A stretch of 64,000 bases of DNA from the NCBI GenBank assembly GCA_948474755.1, contig CAOLHI010000419.1, positions 434,001-498,000 of the forward strand. The letters are read 5' to 3'. The position numbers and the translations under genes are program-made. The stretch comes from Ctenosaura bakeri (Eukaryota > Chordata > Lepidosauria > Squamata > Iguanidae). The notes beneath the pieces are model-generated. The model searched no databases. It had not been told where the DNA came from and saw only the letters and a list, made by a program, of their open reading frames with translations. Each line of letters opens with the position of its first letter. Position 1 is the stretch's first letter. Below are positions 48,060 through 58,640 of this stretch, one piece after another.

Positions 48060-48182
48060 GTCTGGAGACATGGCCCTCCAGATGTTAATGTACTACCTCT
48101 CCCATGAATCTTCAGCCTTGGCCAGGCTGACTGAGAGTGATAGGAGATCGAACAGCATTTGAATGACTACAGGTTCCCCAGA
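48060..48182. mobile_element. Palindromic repeat (CTCCAGATGTT family)
   Basis: Left arm GGCCCTCCAGATGTTAATGT, then CTACCTCTCCCATGAATC. The right arm has GAGTGATAGGAGATCGAAC and an ACAGGTTCCCC end. Imperfect inverted repeat, same family as 13141-13226. Confidence 0.6.
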
Positions 48183-49077
48183 TAAGCTATAAGGCATGGT
48201 AGGCTGTCATTATTGATTAACCATTTGTATTGGCTTCATAAATACAGAACAGATCAGGGGAACATCAAGAAACATCTCTGTGTACAAACACGAAGAATAC
48301 TTTTGAAAAATCCTGCATTATTTTTTTTCAAAATTTCATTTTTGAAATGACCACATCAGTGCAAAGTTGAATTAAAGGTACTTTCTGACTTTCTGACTTT
48401 CTGTCAGGAATAAATGGGCAAATTCCCCCTCCCAGTGAAATGATCTGCCTTTTTTTCCCCAGACACTGTTTGTATAATGCAATGATTCTCTATCTTGAAT
48501 TCCCATTATCTGACAAAAGGAAAATAAGAAGAAAATAGAAGAAGGAAAAATGAACTGTGTTGCAAGTTCTATTAAGCACTTGGTCCCTGGTGAATTGCTA
48601 CTGAAAAGTTGTATGTTTCACTGTATATTTCTTATCTAATCAGACCCTTAAAATGATAAATGGTCACTGTCACCTATATAATTCCATATTTGCTTTAAAG
48701 AAATGATTTAAAGAATAGGCAATCTGCCATTTGAAAATTTTCTATGAAAGGAGACAGAGCAGTTGAGATTATTTATCTTAATATTTTTAGTTCAGAAAGC
48801 TCATTTTAAAAATGAGTGCTGTCAGTATCAACAGAATCGTTTGCAATATTTGTCACAATTATTCTGAATTAATATGAGGGAAATTGTATGAGAGGGAGCT
48901 TTCATTTATAGGAGTGCAACTGACTGAGTACCATAAACTCACAAAAGTAGAAAGAATGTGTTTGGCAAAACATCTAATCAGAAGGATTTTAAACTGAATT
49001 CTTCAGGGGAGGGAAACAATATCCCAGAAAACAAGTATTGGGGCTGAAATCTTTAATGGTATATATCTGTGATGTAG
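48183..49077. other. No gene recognised
   Basis: AT-rich; T-run near 48320. CTTTCTGACTTTCTGACTTT is a small tandem repeat at 48381-48401. Confidence 0.5.
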
Positions 49078-49110
49078 ATCACGTGGCCCTCTAGATGTTG
49101 TTGAAGAGCA
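49078..49110. mobile_element. Fragment of the CTCCAGATGTT palindrome
   Basis: GGCCCTCTAGATGTTGTTG at 49085-49103 matches the left arm of the family. The right arm is absent. Confidence 0.4.
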
Positions 49111-49429
49111 CCACTGTTTTCTGGCAAGTGATTGCTTTTTGTTGCATATTAAGGTTCCTACATCTCTGTCCCAGGTTCTTGAATATATGCTGTTATTACT
49201 GCAGTTTCTAGCCCATGCTTGTGGGATATTAGATATCATTTTGATATCAATAATTTGGCCTTCTATACCCCTTTTCCCTCCACATGCTTGTGAGGCCCCT
49301 GGACAAGCTCGCACACAGGCATGGCTGCTAATCGCTGAAGTATTCCAAACAAATACAGGCAGGCCAGAAATAGCCAAACCGCCGCTTCAGAAGACCTCAA
49401 GGCAAGTACCACATTATATATGCACGCTA

Positions 49430-50094
49430 CTTACAAAGGACTCCTTGCCCCGAGCAGGCAGCTTGACGAGCTGAATATTCAACTGTCAAGCACTCCGCGT
49501 TTGCATACTGGCTACTCTATTGACAATTCGGTCTTAACTTAATCAAGTAAAATGCTGACCTTTTGGAGACTTTGTCTCCAGCCCAAAACTCATTGTTATC
49601 CCCGGGAACGGACTAGCCTACGGCCACATTTTCCCCTATAAGAATCCCTGACTTTGAGAGTTTCCTCGGATCGCTCTTGGCTTCCATCCCGCCTTGCTAT
49701 TGCTTCGTTTGGCGAGCCTTCCCCTCAGCTCCACATGCTGAGAAACTCCATTTCCACGAACTTCTTCTGACTACCCGGGCTTCAGGACAGGTGTAGTATT
49801 TCCTATTCAAAATCTCCTCTCAAAATCCCTCTATCCAACTCCAACCTTTATTTCTATAGTTCTCTATGTGAATGTGTTGCATACACTTGTTTGACTGTAT
49901 ATTAATAAAAATATTACTATTTTACTTCTGTTTGCTCCTTTACTCGGCCTGACCCCGTAGACATTGGGTAAAAGATCTCACTCCATTGCCCTACCTCTTG
50001 TATTGCTAGCTTGTGCTCTTTTGACTAATTCCCAACTTGATAATTTGGAGCTAACTTAGCTGTCCCTCACGGGACCCCCAGAAATCAGGGTAAC
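49430..50094 (+). mobile_element. LTR, endogenous-retrovirus-like (copy 3 of 3)
   Basis: TATA-like CCCCTATAAGAATCCC near 49633, AATAAA near 49903, U5 with GTAAAAGATCTCACTCCATT and the end CAGGGTAAC place it with the LTRs at 1346 and 11181. GCTA occurs immediately outside both proposed ends (49426-49429 and 50095-50098), but the left end reads CTTACAAAGG instead of TG, so the left boundary is uncertain and may lie further left. It retains more CpG sites than the other two copies, hinting at a younger age. No internal proviral sequence. Confidence 0.65.
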
Positions 50095-50251
50095 GCTATA
50101 TATATATAGGAACCTGTAAATAGGTGTGAGAACCTTCCAATATGCAAGATGAAATAATGAAATGACTAGAGGCAGTGAAGCATGAGAAATAAACATCATA
50201 AACTAGAGTACAGGAAGGTAAATATGATTTAATAGGTTTTACTGAAACATG

Positions 50252-50453
50252 GGGCCTTTCTGCCCTACACTTTTATAGTGCTATTATTCCACTTTCAACA
50301 TCCTGTGGAATTCTGGAGTTTATAGTTTACTGAGGCCAAAAAGCTTTCTAGCTGAGAATTCTAAATGCCCCTCCCTAAACTGTAAACCCCAGGATTGCAT
50401 AGCATATTGAAAATGGAATAACAGCCCAATAACACTGTACGGAAGAAAGACTC
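50252..50453. mobile_element. Short foldback element, full length (202 bp)
   Basis: Starts GGGCCTTTCTGCCCTACACT and ends ACGGAAGAAAGACTC, with ATG on both sides (50249-50251 and 50454-50456). The arms pair through CATCCTGTGGAATTCTGGAG. Confidence 0.85.
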
Positions 50454-51162
50454 ATGGTGTGTTGAGTATCATGACTGGAATGTGGTTAATTAAAGATATA
50501 GCTCATTAAAAAAAAAAGAATAGATTAAATAAGAAAGAAGAAGGCATAGCATTATTATTTTTTTGAAGGGTATATACTAGGGTTGCCAGGTTGAATATTA
50601 GACAGGGATCCTGGAATAGGAAGATATAGGGTAAAATTATGCCAGGTGAAAATATGCAACATCTCCTTTCCACTCTCAACTCCCTCTTTAGCTTCTATTA
50701 CCCCCCCCCAAACTCCAATATGGTAGGAACAACCACCCACTCTCCACTGATCACAGCAAATTACTGTGCTGAGGGAGTTTCAGTAGCTGAAAGGTGGATT
50801 GAGGGAGTGAAGGAGCAGACATATTCTTCTGGATGGAACTTTATGCAACAATTTTCCTGCTCCAGAATCTGCTAACTATTCAAAATATAGGAGCCCTGTC
50901 TTGTATCAGCCTTGCAACCTTAATATGTTCAGCATTGCAACTCTATCAGGAAGCTTACAATCTTAATAAGATCCATAAATTAAGGTGTAGAGGGCCAGTT
51001 GAGAGCCTCTGGGTAAAAATCAGAGGAGAAACAACAGTGAAACAATTACCAAGCCAAACAGAAGACTCAGATGATGCCTTTCCAGATCAGATGACGAAAT
51101 ATTTTAAAAGGAGAGATATCGTAATTGAAGACTACAACTACCCTGATTCGTTGTGGAAGTCA
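50454..51162. other. No gene recognised
   Basis: Frames at 50639-50875 and 50833-51165 (78 and 110 codons) carry no recognisable domain. A C-run lies at 50701-50710. Confidence 0.5.
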
Positions 51163-51635
51163 TAGAATCATAGAGCTGGAAGAGTCCATAAAGGCCATCT
51201 AATCCAACCCCATGCTATGCAGGAATACACAATCAAAGCACTCCTGACAGATAGCCATCCAGCCTCTGTTTGAAAAACTCAAAAGGAGGAGATTCCACCA
51301 CACTCCAAGGCAGTATATTCCATATTGAATAGCTCTTTGTATCAGGAAGTTCTTCCTAAGGTTTAGGTAGAATCTCTTTTCCTGTAGTTTGAAGCCATTG
51401 CTCCATGTCCTAGTCTTTGGAGCAGCATAATACAAGCTTGCTCCATCTGCCATATGACTTCCTTTCAAATATTTAAACATGACTATCATGTTAATTCTTT
51501 TTCATCTCCAGGCTAAATGTGCCCAACTCCCTAAGCCATTCCTCATAGGGCATGCTTTTTAGCTCTTTACCATTTTTGTCACCCTGCTCAGGACACATTC
51601 CAGCTTGTCAAACTCTTCCAGGAATGTAAGTTCTA
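51163..51635 (-). mobile_element. CR1 LINE 3' end, reverse strand
   Basis: Plus-strand GAAGTCATAGAATCATAGAG at the 3' end is the CR1 ATTCTATGATTC tail. The minus-strand frame 51489-51199 includes '[20 protein letters not shown]', closely matching the 8242-8830 copy, followed by stops and substitutions. It is older than that copy and 5'-truncated. Confidence 0.85.
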
Positions 51636-51644
51636 ATAAGTTTT

Positions 51645-51738
51645 TTTTAATTGGTTTTTATTTGTTCATTGCCTCAGGAGACCTTGTGGACTGGGAGGCA
51701 ATACAAAAATATGTTTAATCAATAATAAATAAGCAATA
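51645..51738 (+). mobile_element. L2-like LINE 3' tail fragment
   Basis: TTTTATTTGTTCATTGCCTC, then GGACTGGGAGGCAATACAAA, TTTAATCAATAATAAATAA: the terminal pattern of L2-like elements. Short and diverged. Confidence 0.45.
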
Positions 51739-51867
51739 ATAAATTCCTCACTTGCCTTGCTGACAATTTCATCTTTTAGATGTTGGTAGAAGAGTTGCAA
51801 AGATCATGATACTAACAGGGAAAAACTGGCTGATAAGGAATTAGTAGGTGGTATTGACTACAACCTC

Positions 51868-53195
51868 TTGAGGTTCATCATACTAAGCAAAGAGAAAGTT
51901 GAGTGTAGTAAGATACTCATGTTGAATCTTAAGAAAGCTGATTTTGTTAGGCTTAATGTATATAGCATGGATGGTAATACAGAGACAAAACCCTGCCAAA
52001 AACCTAGATGCCAACTCTTTCCAGTATGTACTCTTGAAGCAATATTACAGGGGCCAATAACAACACTCACAAATCAGAGACGCATTTACTTGCTCTTCCT
52101 CCAATGTGATATATGCCATCCTATGTCAACAATGCCCCTCTACACTCTACATTGAACAAATAGGACATTCTTTATGCAAAAGGATTAATGGACACTAATC
52201 TTACATTAGAAATGGCAGTACCCTAAAACCAGTTGCAGAACATTTCAACCTTCCTGGACGTGCAGTAAGGAATTTACAGCTTGTGTTCTTTGAACAGGGA
52301 AATTACAAAGGAAGAGAAACAGCTGGATTGAATTATGGGCCCTTTCCGCAACTCACCTTTTTGCAGAGCTGGGGTGTGGAGATCGTGCGAGCAGCCTCTA
52401 GCAAGAGCCTCTCACTTTCCAGTTCCTTCAACTCCGCAGCTGCTGCCTGCTTGCGTGAGAGCCCCTCCCCTTCCTACCACAGTGCAGCCTGGGATTTTCC
52501 CAGGCTGCACTGGGGCAGGAAGCGCAAGCAACATGGCTCCGGAGCTATGCACACACAGCAAGTGCGCATGGGGCCCTGAAGTGATGCTTGATCACACACC
52601 ACTTTTGGCTCATGGCTGAAAATGAAATAGTGTGTGATCAGCACCTCCCAGGCCCTGGAGTGTTGTGTGATTGTGAGTGCGTCATGTGGACCACTCCTTG
52701 CAGTCCCGCAATGCTCCAGGGGCCCTTTTGCATGGCAAATGCTGTGCAAAAAGGGCCATAGTCACTAATTCCAGTCCATTAACAGAGGTATAGACAAAGA
52801 AAGTGGCTTAATGGTACAGTTCATATGTTGATACAAGAGTCCTCACTATGCGCATTTAAGAAAAGGAATCTTCTCAAAGAGAGTTTTGAACCCTGGGAAA
52901 CTGTCTATGGTAAGGAGTCTTATTGCTTTCACACATCAACACTAAATGACCCCTGTAAAGATATGAAAGGTCTGTATCACATAATCCAGCCCATTAGGGC
53001 AAGGAACATGATTTGCATCTTTCTGGATCCTATTATATTCTATCCCTCTCCCACAGCTGTATAAATATGCTTTATACCTGAAGCGTTAATATTACTCTCT
53101 ACCGCAGCTGAAGAACTGGGTTTATATCCATGAAGGTTCATGCTAATATAAAAATCAATGAGTCTTAAAGGTGTTGCCAAGTTCTCCTTTCTTTT
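51868..53195 (+). mobile_element. Penelope-like element fragment with GIY-YIG endonuclease, split by a foldback element
   Basis: Plus-strand frames carry the region linking reverse transcriptase to the endonuclease ('NTETKPCQKPRCQLFPVC', the conserved Cys motif before the endonuclease). After a frameshift they carry the GIY-YIG endonuclease ('STLYIEQIGHSLCKRINGH' followed by 'GSTLKPVAEHFNLPG'). In the family the enzyme nicks target DNA before reverse transcription. A foldback element occupies 52338-52757. After it the 3' end continues to GTTCATGCTAATATAAAAAT and GAGTCTTAAAGGTGTTGCC, a familiar reptile 3' terminus. The reverse transcriptase core is missing and the copy is dead. Confidence 0.8.
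52338..52757 (-). mobile_element. Long foldback element, subtype I, inside the Penelope-like element
   Basis: A 420-bp element starting GGCCCTTTCCGCAACTCACC and ending GTGCAAAAAGGGCC. The flanks are ATG and ATA, a duplication with one change. The foldback end is on the right. The host element resumes on the other side. Confidence 0.87.
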
Positions 53196-53200
53196 TTTCT

Positions 53201-53556
53201 CCCTCTGACTTTCTCCTTTTCAAGGAAATACTGTGTAGGATCTTATGGAAATAAATGCTCACATACAAGGCATAATCTTTACTTTAAAAGTGACAACGGC
53301 AGACAATTCCAAATAGAAAGAGAAGTGGGAGGAATCTTAAGGAACTAGAATGGCTGCCTGAGGAGCTGTCTGATGAGCTGAGACTGAGAAAGGACAATAT
53401 ATGAGAAGATTGTATAAAAAGTGGAAGAAGAATAACAACCAAGGAAAATACAAATAGGTTATCAATATAGGTAGAGAGGAGAGTACATGGGTAATAAAGC
53501 TCTATATGAGCTCAGGCTTGAGACAGAGATTATCAATTATAAATGGGACTGACTAT
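53201..53556. other. No gene; spacer
   Basis: A/G-rich sequence between the Penelope-like end and the next foldback element. Nothing recognisable. Confidence 0.5.
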
Positions 53557-53973
53557 GGCCATTTCCACACTGTATCGCCTTCTGTTGTCTTCATGTCAGA
53601 GTTCTGGCAGTGCCTTTGCCGGGAAGGGAGCATGACACAAATCCTCCCCTCCTCACCTGGCTGGCTCCCTGTGGAAGGGAGTGTGAGCAAGACGCACCTT
53701 CCTTCCACAGTGCAGCTGGCCTCTTTCCCATGCTGTACTTGAGAAAGAAGCACGTGATCTCACTTCCAGCCCTTCTGCATGGCCAGTGGTGATGGGAATG
53801 TCATGTGACTGCAGGTGCTTAACAAATTTTTCCCATTAAACAAATATCCCGCAACTGTAATGGGCGGGGACATACTGGCCGTGGGACCATGACAAGATTG
53901 TGTGAAAGCATGACTTGTGGACCACTGCCAGCATGTCCCCACTGCATGACAGTGATGCCATGTGGAAATGGCC
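53557..53973. mobile_element. Long foldback element, subtype II
   Basis: A 417-bp element starting GGCCATTTCCACACTGTATC and ending CATGTGGAAATGGCC. The flanks TAT and ACA do not match. Its termini read GGCCATTTCC, like the short family, whereas its core (TTTTTCCCATTAAACAAATA) is a decayed subtype II hairpin, so it links the two classes. Confidence 0.8.
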
Positions 53974-54078
53974 ACAGTTTGAAGAAAAAGGAAGAACAAG
54001 AAGATATGTTGTGTGGAAAGGATGATGGAATGCTAATGTGACAAAAGAGCAAATTGTTCAACCTCCAGCTTTGTCTTA

Positions 54079-54483
54079 GGCCCTTTTTGCACCACATTTG
54101 CCATGCGAAAGGACACCTGGAGTGTCATGTGATTGTGAGGAGCGATCTGCATGATGCATTCATAATCGCGCATCACTTCAGGGTAGGGCAGGCACCACTC
54201 ACGCACCTTTTCATTTTCGGCTTTCAGTTGAAAATGGTGCGTGATTGCGCATTGCTCCAGGGCCCCGCACTTGCCATGGCGGTTGTGCTTCCTGCCCCAG
54301 CGCAGCCTGGGAAACTCCCAGGCTGGGTTGTGGAAGGAAAAGGCAGGGCTCTTGTGCTGCCTGCTCAGAAGCAGGCAGCTCGTGCCGAGCTGAAGCAGCG
54401 GGGATGCGAGGGCCTCTTTCTGGAGGCTGCTCGCGCGATCCCCGCACCACAGCGTCGAAAAAAGGTAAGGTGCGGAAAGAGTC
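54079..54483 (+). mobile_element. Long foldback element, subtype I
   Basis: A 405-bp element starting GGCCCTTTTTGCACCACATT and ending GGTGCGGAAAGAGTC. The flanks TTA and ATA differ by position, so the duplication is weak. Left-end foldback and inner hairpin present. The 150-codon frames inside on both strands are artefacts of the GC-rich palindromic core. Confidence 0.83.
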
Positions 54484-55100
54484 ATAGTTTTCTGTCAAAA
54501 GGAAAATAATACTCAGTCTGGCAAAAACAAAATCAGCAGCGCAGAGAAAAAGCTAGCACTCAAGTTAAGCAAAGAACATCTAACTACTTTCAATAAAATC
54601 AAAATTCAGGATCAGATAAGCTGCATTGAAAGGTACTAAAGGAACTTATAGATACAGGCCAGAATCCTGTTGATTAGTCCAAACAGAGTTGATTCATTTA
54701 TTCAATTGTTGCATGGTGAGTCAACATACAAGGAAATCAAATTGATTCAATGGAATTACTGTAGTTAGTAGTGACTACAGGCTTTAGGCCATAATCTCAG
54801 GGCCTCCATCTATAATCATTGAGAATTCTTAGTGAACAGATTAAGGTAATACTCCTACAGATGGTAGACATGTAAGGCATGGTCTTAAGTCAAATAATCT
54901 TATTCTTGCTGTCCATACCAGGAAAATCAGGAATTCCACCCCCCACATGCTTCCTCAAAATGTGCATAATTTTCATTGAGAAATAATGTGAATAGCAATA
55001 GACAATAGAAGAAATAGAAGTCATAGACTGTTGTGAATATGGGTTTATGCAAAAAGAGAGGTTTTGATTAGAGATTTTATAGGCAACAAGTATTATGAGA
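54484..55100. other. No gene recognised
   Basis: AT-rich; the minus-strand frame at 54890-55150 has no motif. Confidence 0.5.
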
Positions 55101-55109
55101 TATTCAGAT

Positions 55110-55320
55110 TGAATTAGAAGAAGCATTATTATGTTCATTATTACTCCCATCTCAAGAAGGGATGGATGTAACTAAGTTTGTATTTTGTGTGCTGTATTTT
55201 CTCTTTGTGCCCTCTTTTTAGATTGTATTGTGTTAGGTTTTTATTTTGTTACGTTTTATGGATGTTTTTGTTATAGTCTTTTTATGTAGTAAAAAAAGAA
55301 GAAGAAAAAGTCCAATTAAG
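55110..55320 (+). mobile_element. Possible L1-type LINE 3' end
   Basis: T/G-rich sequence (TGTGTTAGGTTTTTATTTTG) leading to AGTAAAAAAAGAAGAAGAAA. It resembles an L1-type 3' UTR with an A-rich tail, by composition only. Confidence 0.35.
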
Positions 55321-55429
55321 CTCAATAGGAGAGCTACTATCAAAGCTGTCAAAGTCAAAAATGTCAAAGATCAGCAGGATTTGAGATCAATGGCATTTAG
55401 GAAGTTAACATGCAAACTAACACATCTTG

Positions 55430-55861
55430 GGCCCTTTTCGCATGACATTTGCCATGTGAAAGGGCCTCCGGAGCATCGTGCAATTGCAAGCAGCATTTCA
55501 GACAGCGTCCTTGCAATTGCGAGATGTTGCTGGGGCCAGCAGGTGCCGATCGCACACTATTTCATTTTCGGCTTGTAGCTGAAAATGGTGTGCAATCACG
55601 CATCGCTCCAGAGCCCCACGCGCACTTACTGTGTGCGTGGAGCCTCTGGAGCTGCGGCGCTCAAGCTTCCTCCTGCAGCACAGCGTGGGAAAATGCCCGG
55701 CTACACTGTGGAAGGAAGAAGCAAAGCCCTCATGCTGCCTGCTGACTGGCAGGTGACTCCTGCAGAGCCAAAGCAGCGGGGACATGAGAGCCTCTTGCAG
55801 GAGGCTGCTCACATGATCCCCATACCCCAGCACCGAGAAAAGGTAAGTTGTGGAAAGGGCC
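55430..55861 (+). mobile_element. Long foldback element, subtype I
   Basis: A 432-bp element starting GGCCCTTTTCGCATGACATT and ending TTGTGGAAAGGGCC, with TTG on both sides (55427-55429 and 55862-55864). The left-end foldback (GCATGACATTTGCCATGTGA) is well preserved. Confidence 0.87.
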
Positions 55862-55944
55862 TTGGAATACAAATGCATGCAGCAAAATGGGGGAAGCAGA
55901 AAAGAGGGACTCCATTCTTGTTCCTGTTGTGGGGGCAAAGATGT

Positions 55945-56520
55945 GTGAGTGATTCTCAGAACAATTATAAATGACACCAAATTGAGAGGTGTAGCTAATA
56001 CAGTCCTGATGGATGGAAGAAATGAACTTCCATAGGGTTAAATACAGTATTATATTTTGGCAAGAGCAATTAGATGTGCAAAAGCAGAATGGATTACGCT
56101 GAGCTTGGCAGCAATACATGTGGAAAGGACCTCAAGGTCTTAAGCCAACCACAAGCTAAACATGAGTCAGTAGTATGACAATGGCAAAAAAGGCTAATGC
56201 AATTTCTAGGCTGCTTAAAAAATGGGGGGGGTTAGTATCAGATCAAGGGAAATAATGGTACCATTCTATTCTGCTCTGATCAGATCTCTCCTGGAGCATT
56301 GTATTATTCTAGCCACCACAGTTTAACAAAGATATTGACAAGCTGGAATGTGTCCAAAGGAGGTTAACAAAGAAAGTGAAGTGTTTTGGAATCACCTCCT
56401 TTGGGGAATCATTGAGGCTGTTGTGTAGCAGAAAGGAAATTTGTTTACTGCTGCTTCAGAAGAAGGACCCAAATGATAAGAATTCAAATCATAGGGACAT
56501 TTTCACCTAAACAATGGCTG
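55945..56520 (+). mobile_element. CR1 LINE ORF2 C-terminal fragment, plus strand
   Basis: AATGACACCAAATTGAGAGG begins a segment common in CR1 ORF2. Further on, decayed frames give 'YSALIRSLLEHC' and DNA for the AAGATATTGACAAGCTGGAA region, the same motif order as in the 8242-8830 copy. Stops and frameshifts are frequent, and the 3' tail repeats are not evident. Confidence 0.8.
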
Positions 56521-56957
56521 TACCTATCAAACTACAGGCAAGTAGATGTAAAAATCTTGACTTTTTAAAAAGGAAGTTGTTTATTTCTTGGCAGAATTGA
56601 ATGAAATTTTTAGGGATAGTTTGCCCTTGTAAGGGAATCATGTATGCTTGTTATAGGTGCAGGGAGGTTTGCACAAAAGCAGCCCTTACAGTTTAGCAAT
56701 ATCCAAGGCACTTACTCTCCCTATTTTTCGTAGATAATTGTTATCCAGCATAGAGGTAGTCTTAGTTAAGGAAACTACAAAATTTCTGAGAGATTTAGCA
56801 GAGTTTGTGGAAGGCAGCTCTTTGCCTCCTCTTCATTTTTTAAAAAGAGTGCTATGACAGCAATATACTTATTGTCCATACACACTGGACAAAATCCCTT
56901 CAACTTGGGGGGGGGAACACCCAGAAGAAATCAAAATGGTAGGTTTGGGGACTGAGG
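56521..56957. other. No gene recognised
   Basis: No motif-bearing frame. A G-run lies at 56908-56915. Confidence 0.45.
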
Positions 56958-57045
56958 AAGACCCCATGAATCATGAGGTACCATAAGTACACAGGTGACT
57001 TGAAGGCAACACAGCCACACAAACACAGCCACAGACGCACACACA
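56958..57045 (+). mobile_element. SINE tail of the 5S type
   Basis: CCCCATGAATCATGAGGTAC, then ACACAGGTGACTTGAAGGCA, ending in CACACAAACACAGCCACA repeats. This is the tail expected after a 5S-derived head. The head is missing. Confidence 0.6.
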
Positions 57046-57483
57046 GAGATGTAATGGATAGATAATAGTTTAAGACTTTGTTTTCTGCTTGGCGCCAACG
57101 TTAAAGTTCAACTGGAGAGAAGCTACCTCTAACAGATGGGTGATGAATGTGGAACACAGTGCAGAGACAGAAAGATTTGAGCATGTACCTTTTTAAAGCA
57201 AGCATCCAGTGCTACATTTTTCCAGGTACTGTACACTGTAGAAAGACTCTTCTAACAGTCCTACCACTCAGAGAGAAAAAATTGAACACTGAAAAAGTTC
57301 TGAGATTATTTCAATACCGTTGTCTAAAAGTTTGTAAAAAGAGTGGAGAGCCCTGAAGAAAACAACAACACTATACACTATACTTCCTAGACATACTCAC
57401 CATATAATGTTTTCTATATATGGAAAATTTGGGAAGAAATGTTGTAAGATGGAGCTGGTGAAATCAGAAGTCATGCACTAGAG
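57046..57483. other. No gene recognised
   Basis: The 69-codon frame at 57147-57356 has no motif. Confidence 0.45.
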
Positions 57484-57945
57484 ATGTAATTCTTTATAAT
57501 GTGATGAAACAGCAAGTAATATTAGCATTTTTTTTCGTGCTGTGAGAAAATCTTCAAAAATCATGGAGGCTACCTGGGGCCTATTCTTTGCAAAATTTGC
57601 ACATGGATTTTCATTTGATAATGGAATTACATTTGCAAATGGATTTTGTTCATTTGCAGATGGATTTTTTCTTTGACATATAGATTTTCAAAACAGCATT
57701 TTCTGCAGAAAACATTTTTGGTGTAGAAAATGCTGTCTTTCTGGACAGAAAATGATGTAGTTTGGGTCTTATTCTGCACAAAATATACATTTTTTGCACA
57801 GAAAATATTTTCTGCACATAATTTTTTTTCTTGAGCAGAATTTTCTGTATATAATAAAATAAATAAATAAATAAATAATCCACATGTGAATTTTGTACAA
57901 AATAAGTCCCAAATTGCAAACATTCTCATCAACCAGGTTTCTACT
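57484..57945. mobile_element. Palindromic family D element
   Basis: Starts AGAGATGTAATTCTTTATAA and ends in the GTCCCAAATTGCAAACATTC right arm. The interior repeats GCAGAAAA/TTTTCTGC units (57690-57850) and includes an (AAAT)n run at 57855-57880. The two overlapping minus-strand frames (101 and 89 codons) are read-outs of these repeats. Confidence 0.65.
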
Positions 57946-58390
57946 TAAGTGGGTTTCCTAGTACTTGATAAGCACATATTTTGACTATTTAAGAGTAATG
58001 TTGAATATTCTTTCCATGTCTGCCCCATACTATAAAGGCTACAAAAATTGTTGGCAATCTTTACATGAGCTACAAGAGCTGAAATTACCAGAACGTAGAA
58101 GAATGCTGATGTGCTCTCATTCCATGGATATCTTAATAGAATGTGGTCAGTTTCACTTGTAGATCAGCAATTCTTGTAAAAAATGAGAAATAAAGGAATA
58201 CTATTTGACAGCAATTTGGTACTGTTTTTTAAATGTGAAGATGGACCCTAAAAAATAATTTGGATTAGAAGATATTAATATATTATAGAAATAGAGTAGA
58301 TACATTTCAAATTGGTGGAAAGATAAATAAATATGTAGATATGTGGGCTGGCAATAAAGCAATTAGAAATGTGTAAGCTGAACATGGTGT

Positions 58391-58541
58391 TCATATTTGC
58401 TGGCGTACAAGATGCACCAGCATATATGACGCACCCCATTTATATGCCAGAAAATGTATAAGATGCACTGGTGTATAAGACGCATCCCATTTTGAAACAG
58501 TATTTTTCAGGAAAAAAGTGAGTCTTATAGCAAATAGGGTA
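58391..58541. mobile_element. Palindromic family E element
   Basis: Left end ATATTTGCTGGCGTACAAGA. The right end reversed reads TACCCTATTTGCTATAAGAC. Second copy of the family at 37457-37640, with internal ATAAGACGCA units. Confidence 0.68.
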
Positions 58542-58640
58542 TTCTGCACCAAATTCACACTTTTTTTGTGCAGAACACAGTATTTTCTGTAAAGGAAACA
58601 GCATTTTTTCTGAGTAGAAAGCAGTAATAAAATCAATCTT
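58542..58640. mobile_element. Family D core fragment
   Basis: Contains TTCTGCACCAAATTCACAC, TTTTTTTGTGCAGAACACAG and AGTATTTTCTGTAAAGGAAA, like the family D centre, abutting the family E right end. No termini. Confidence 0.45.

Noticed and set aside
6646..55861. hAT superfamily for the foldback elements
   Set aside because: I first expected 8-bp duplications, but flanks match over 3 bp only, and the related empty site at 46296 confirms 3 bp.
57627..57932. 101- and 89-codon ORFs with repeating FCAEN/QKxxF-like words
   Set aside because: They are read-outs of the GCAGAAAA repeats in family D.
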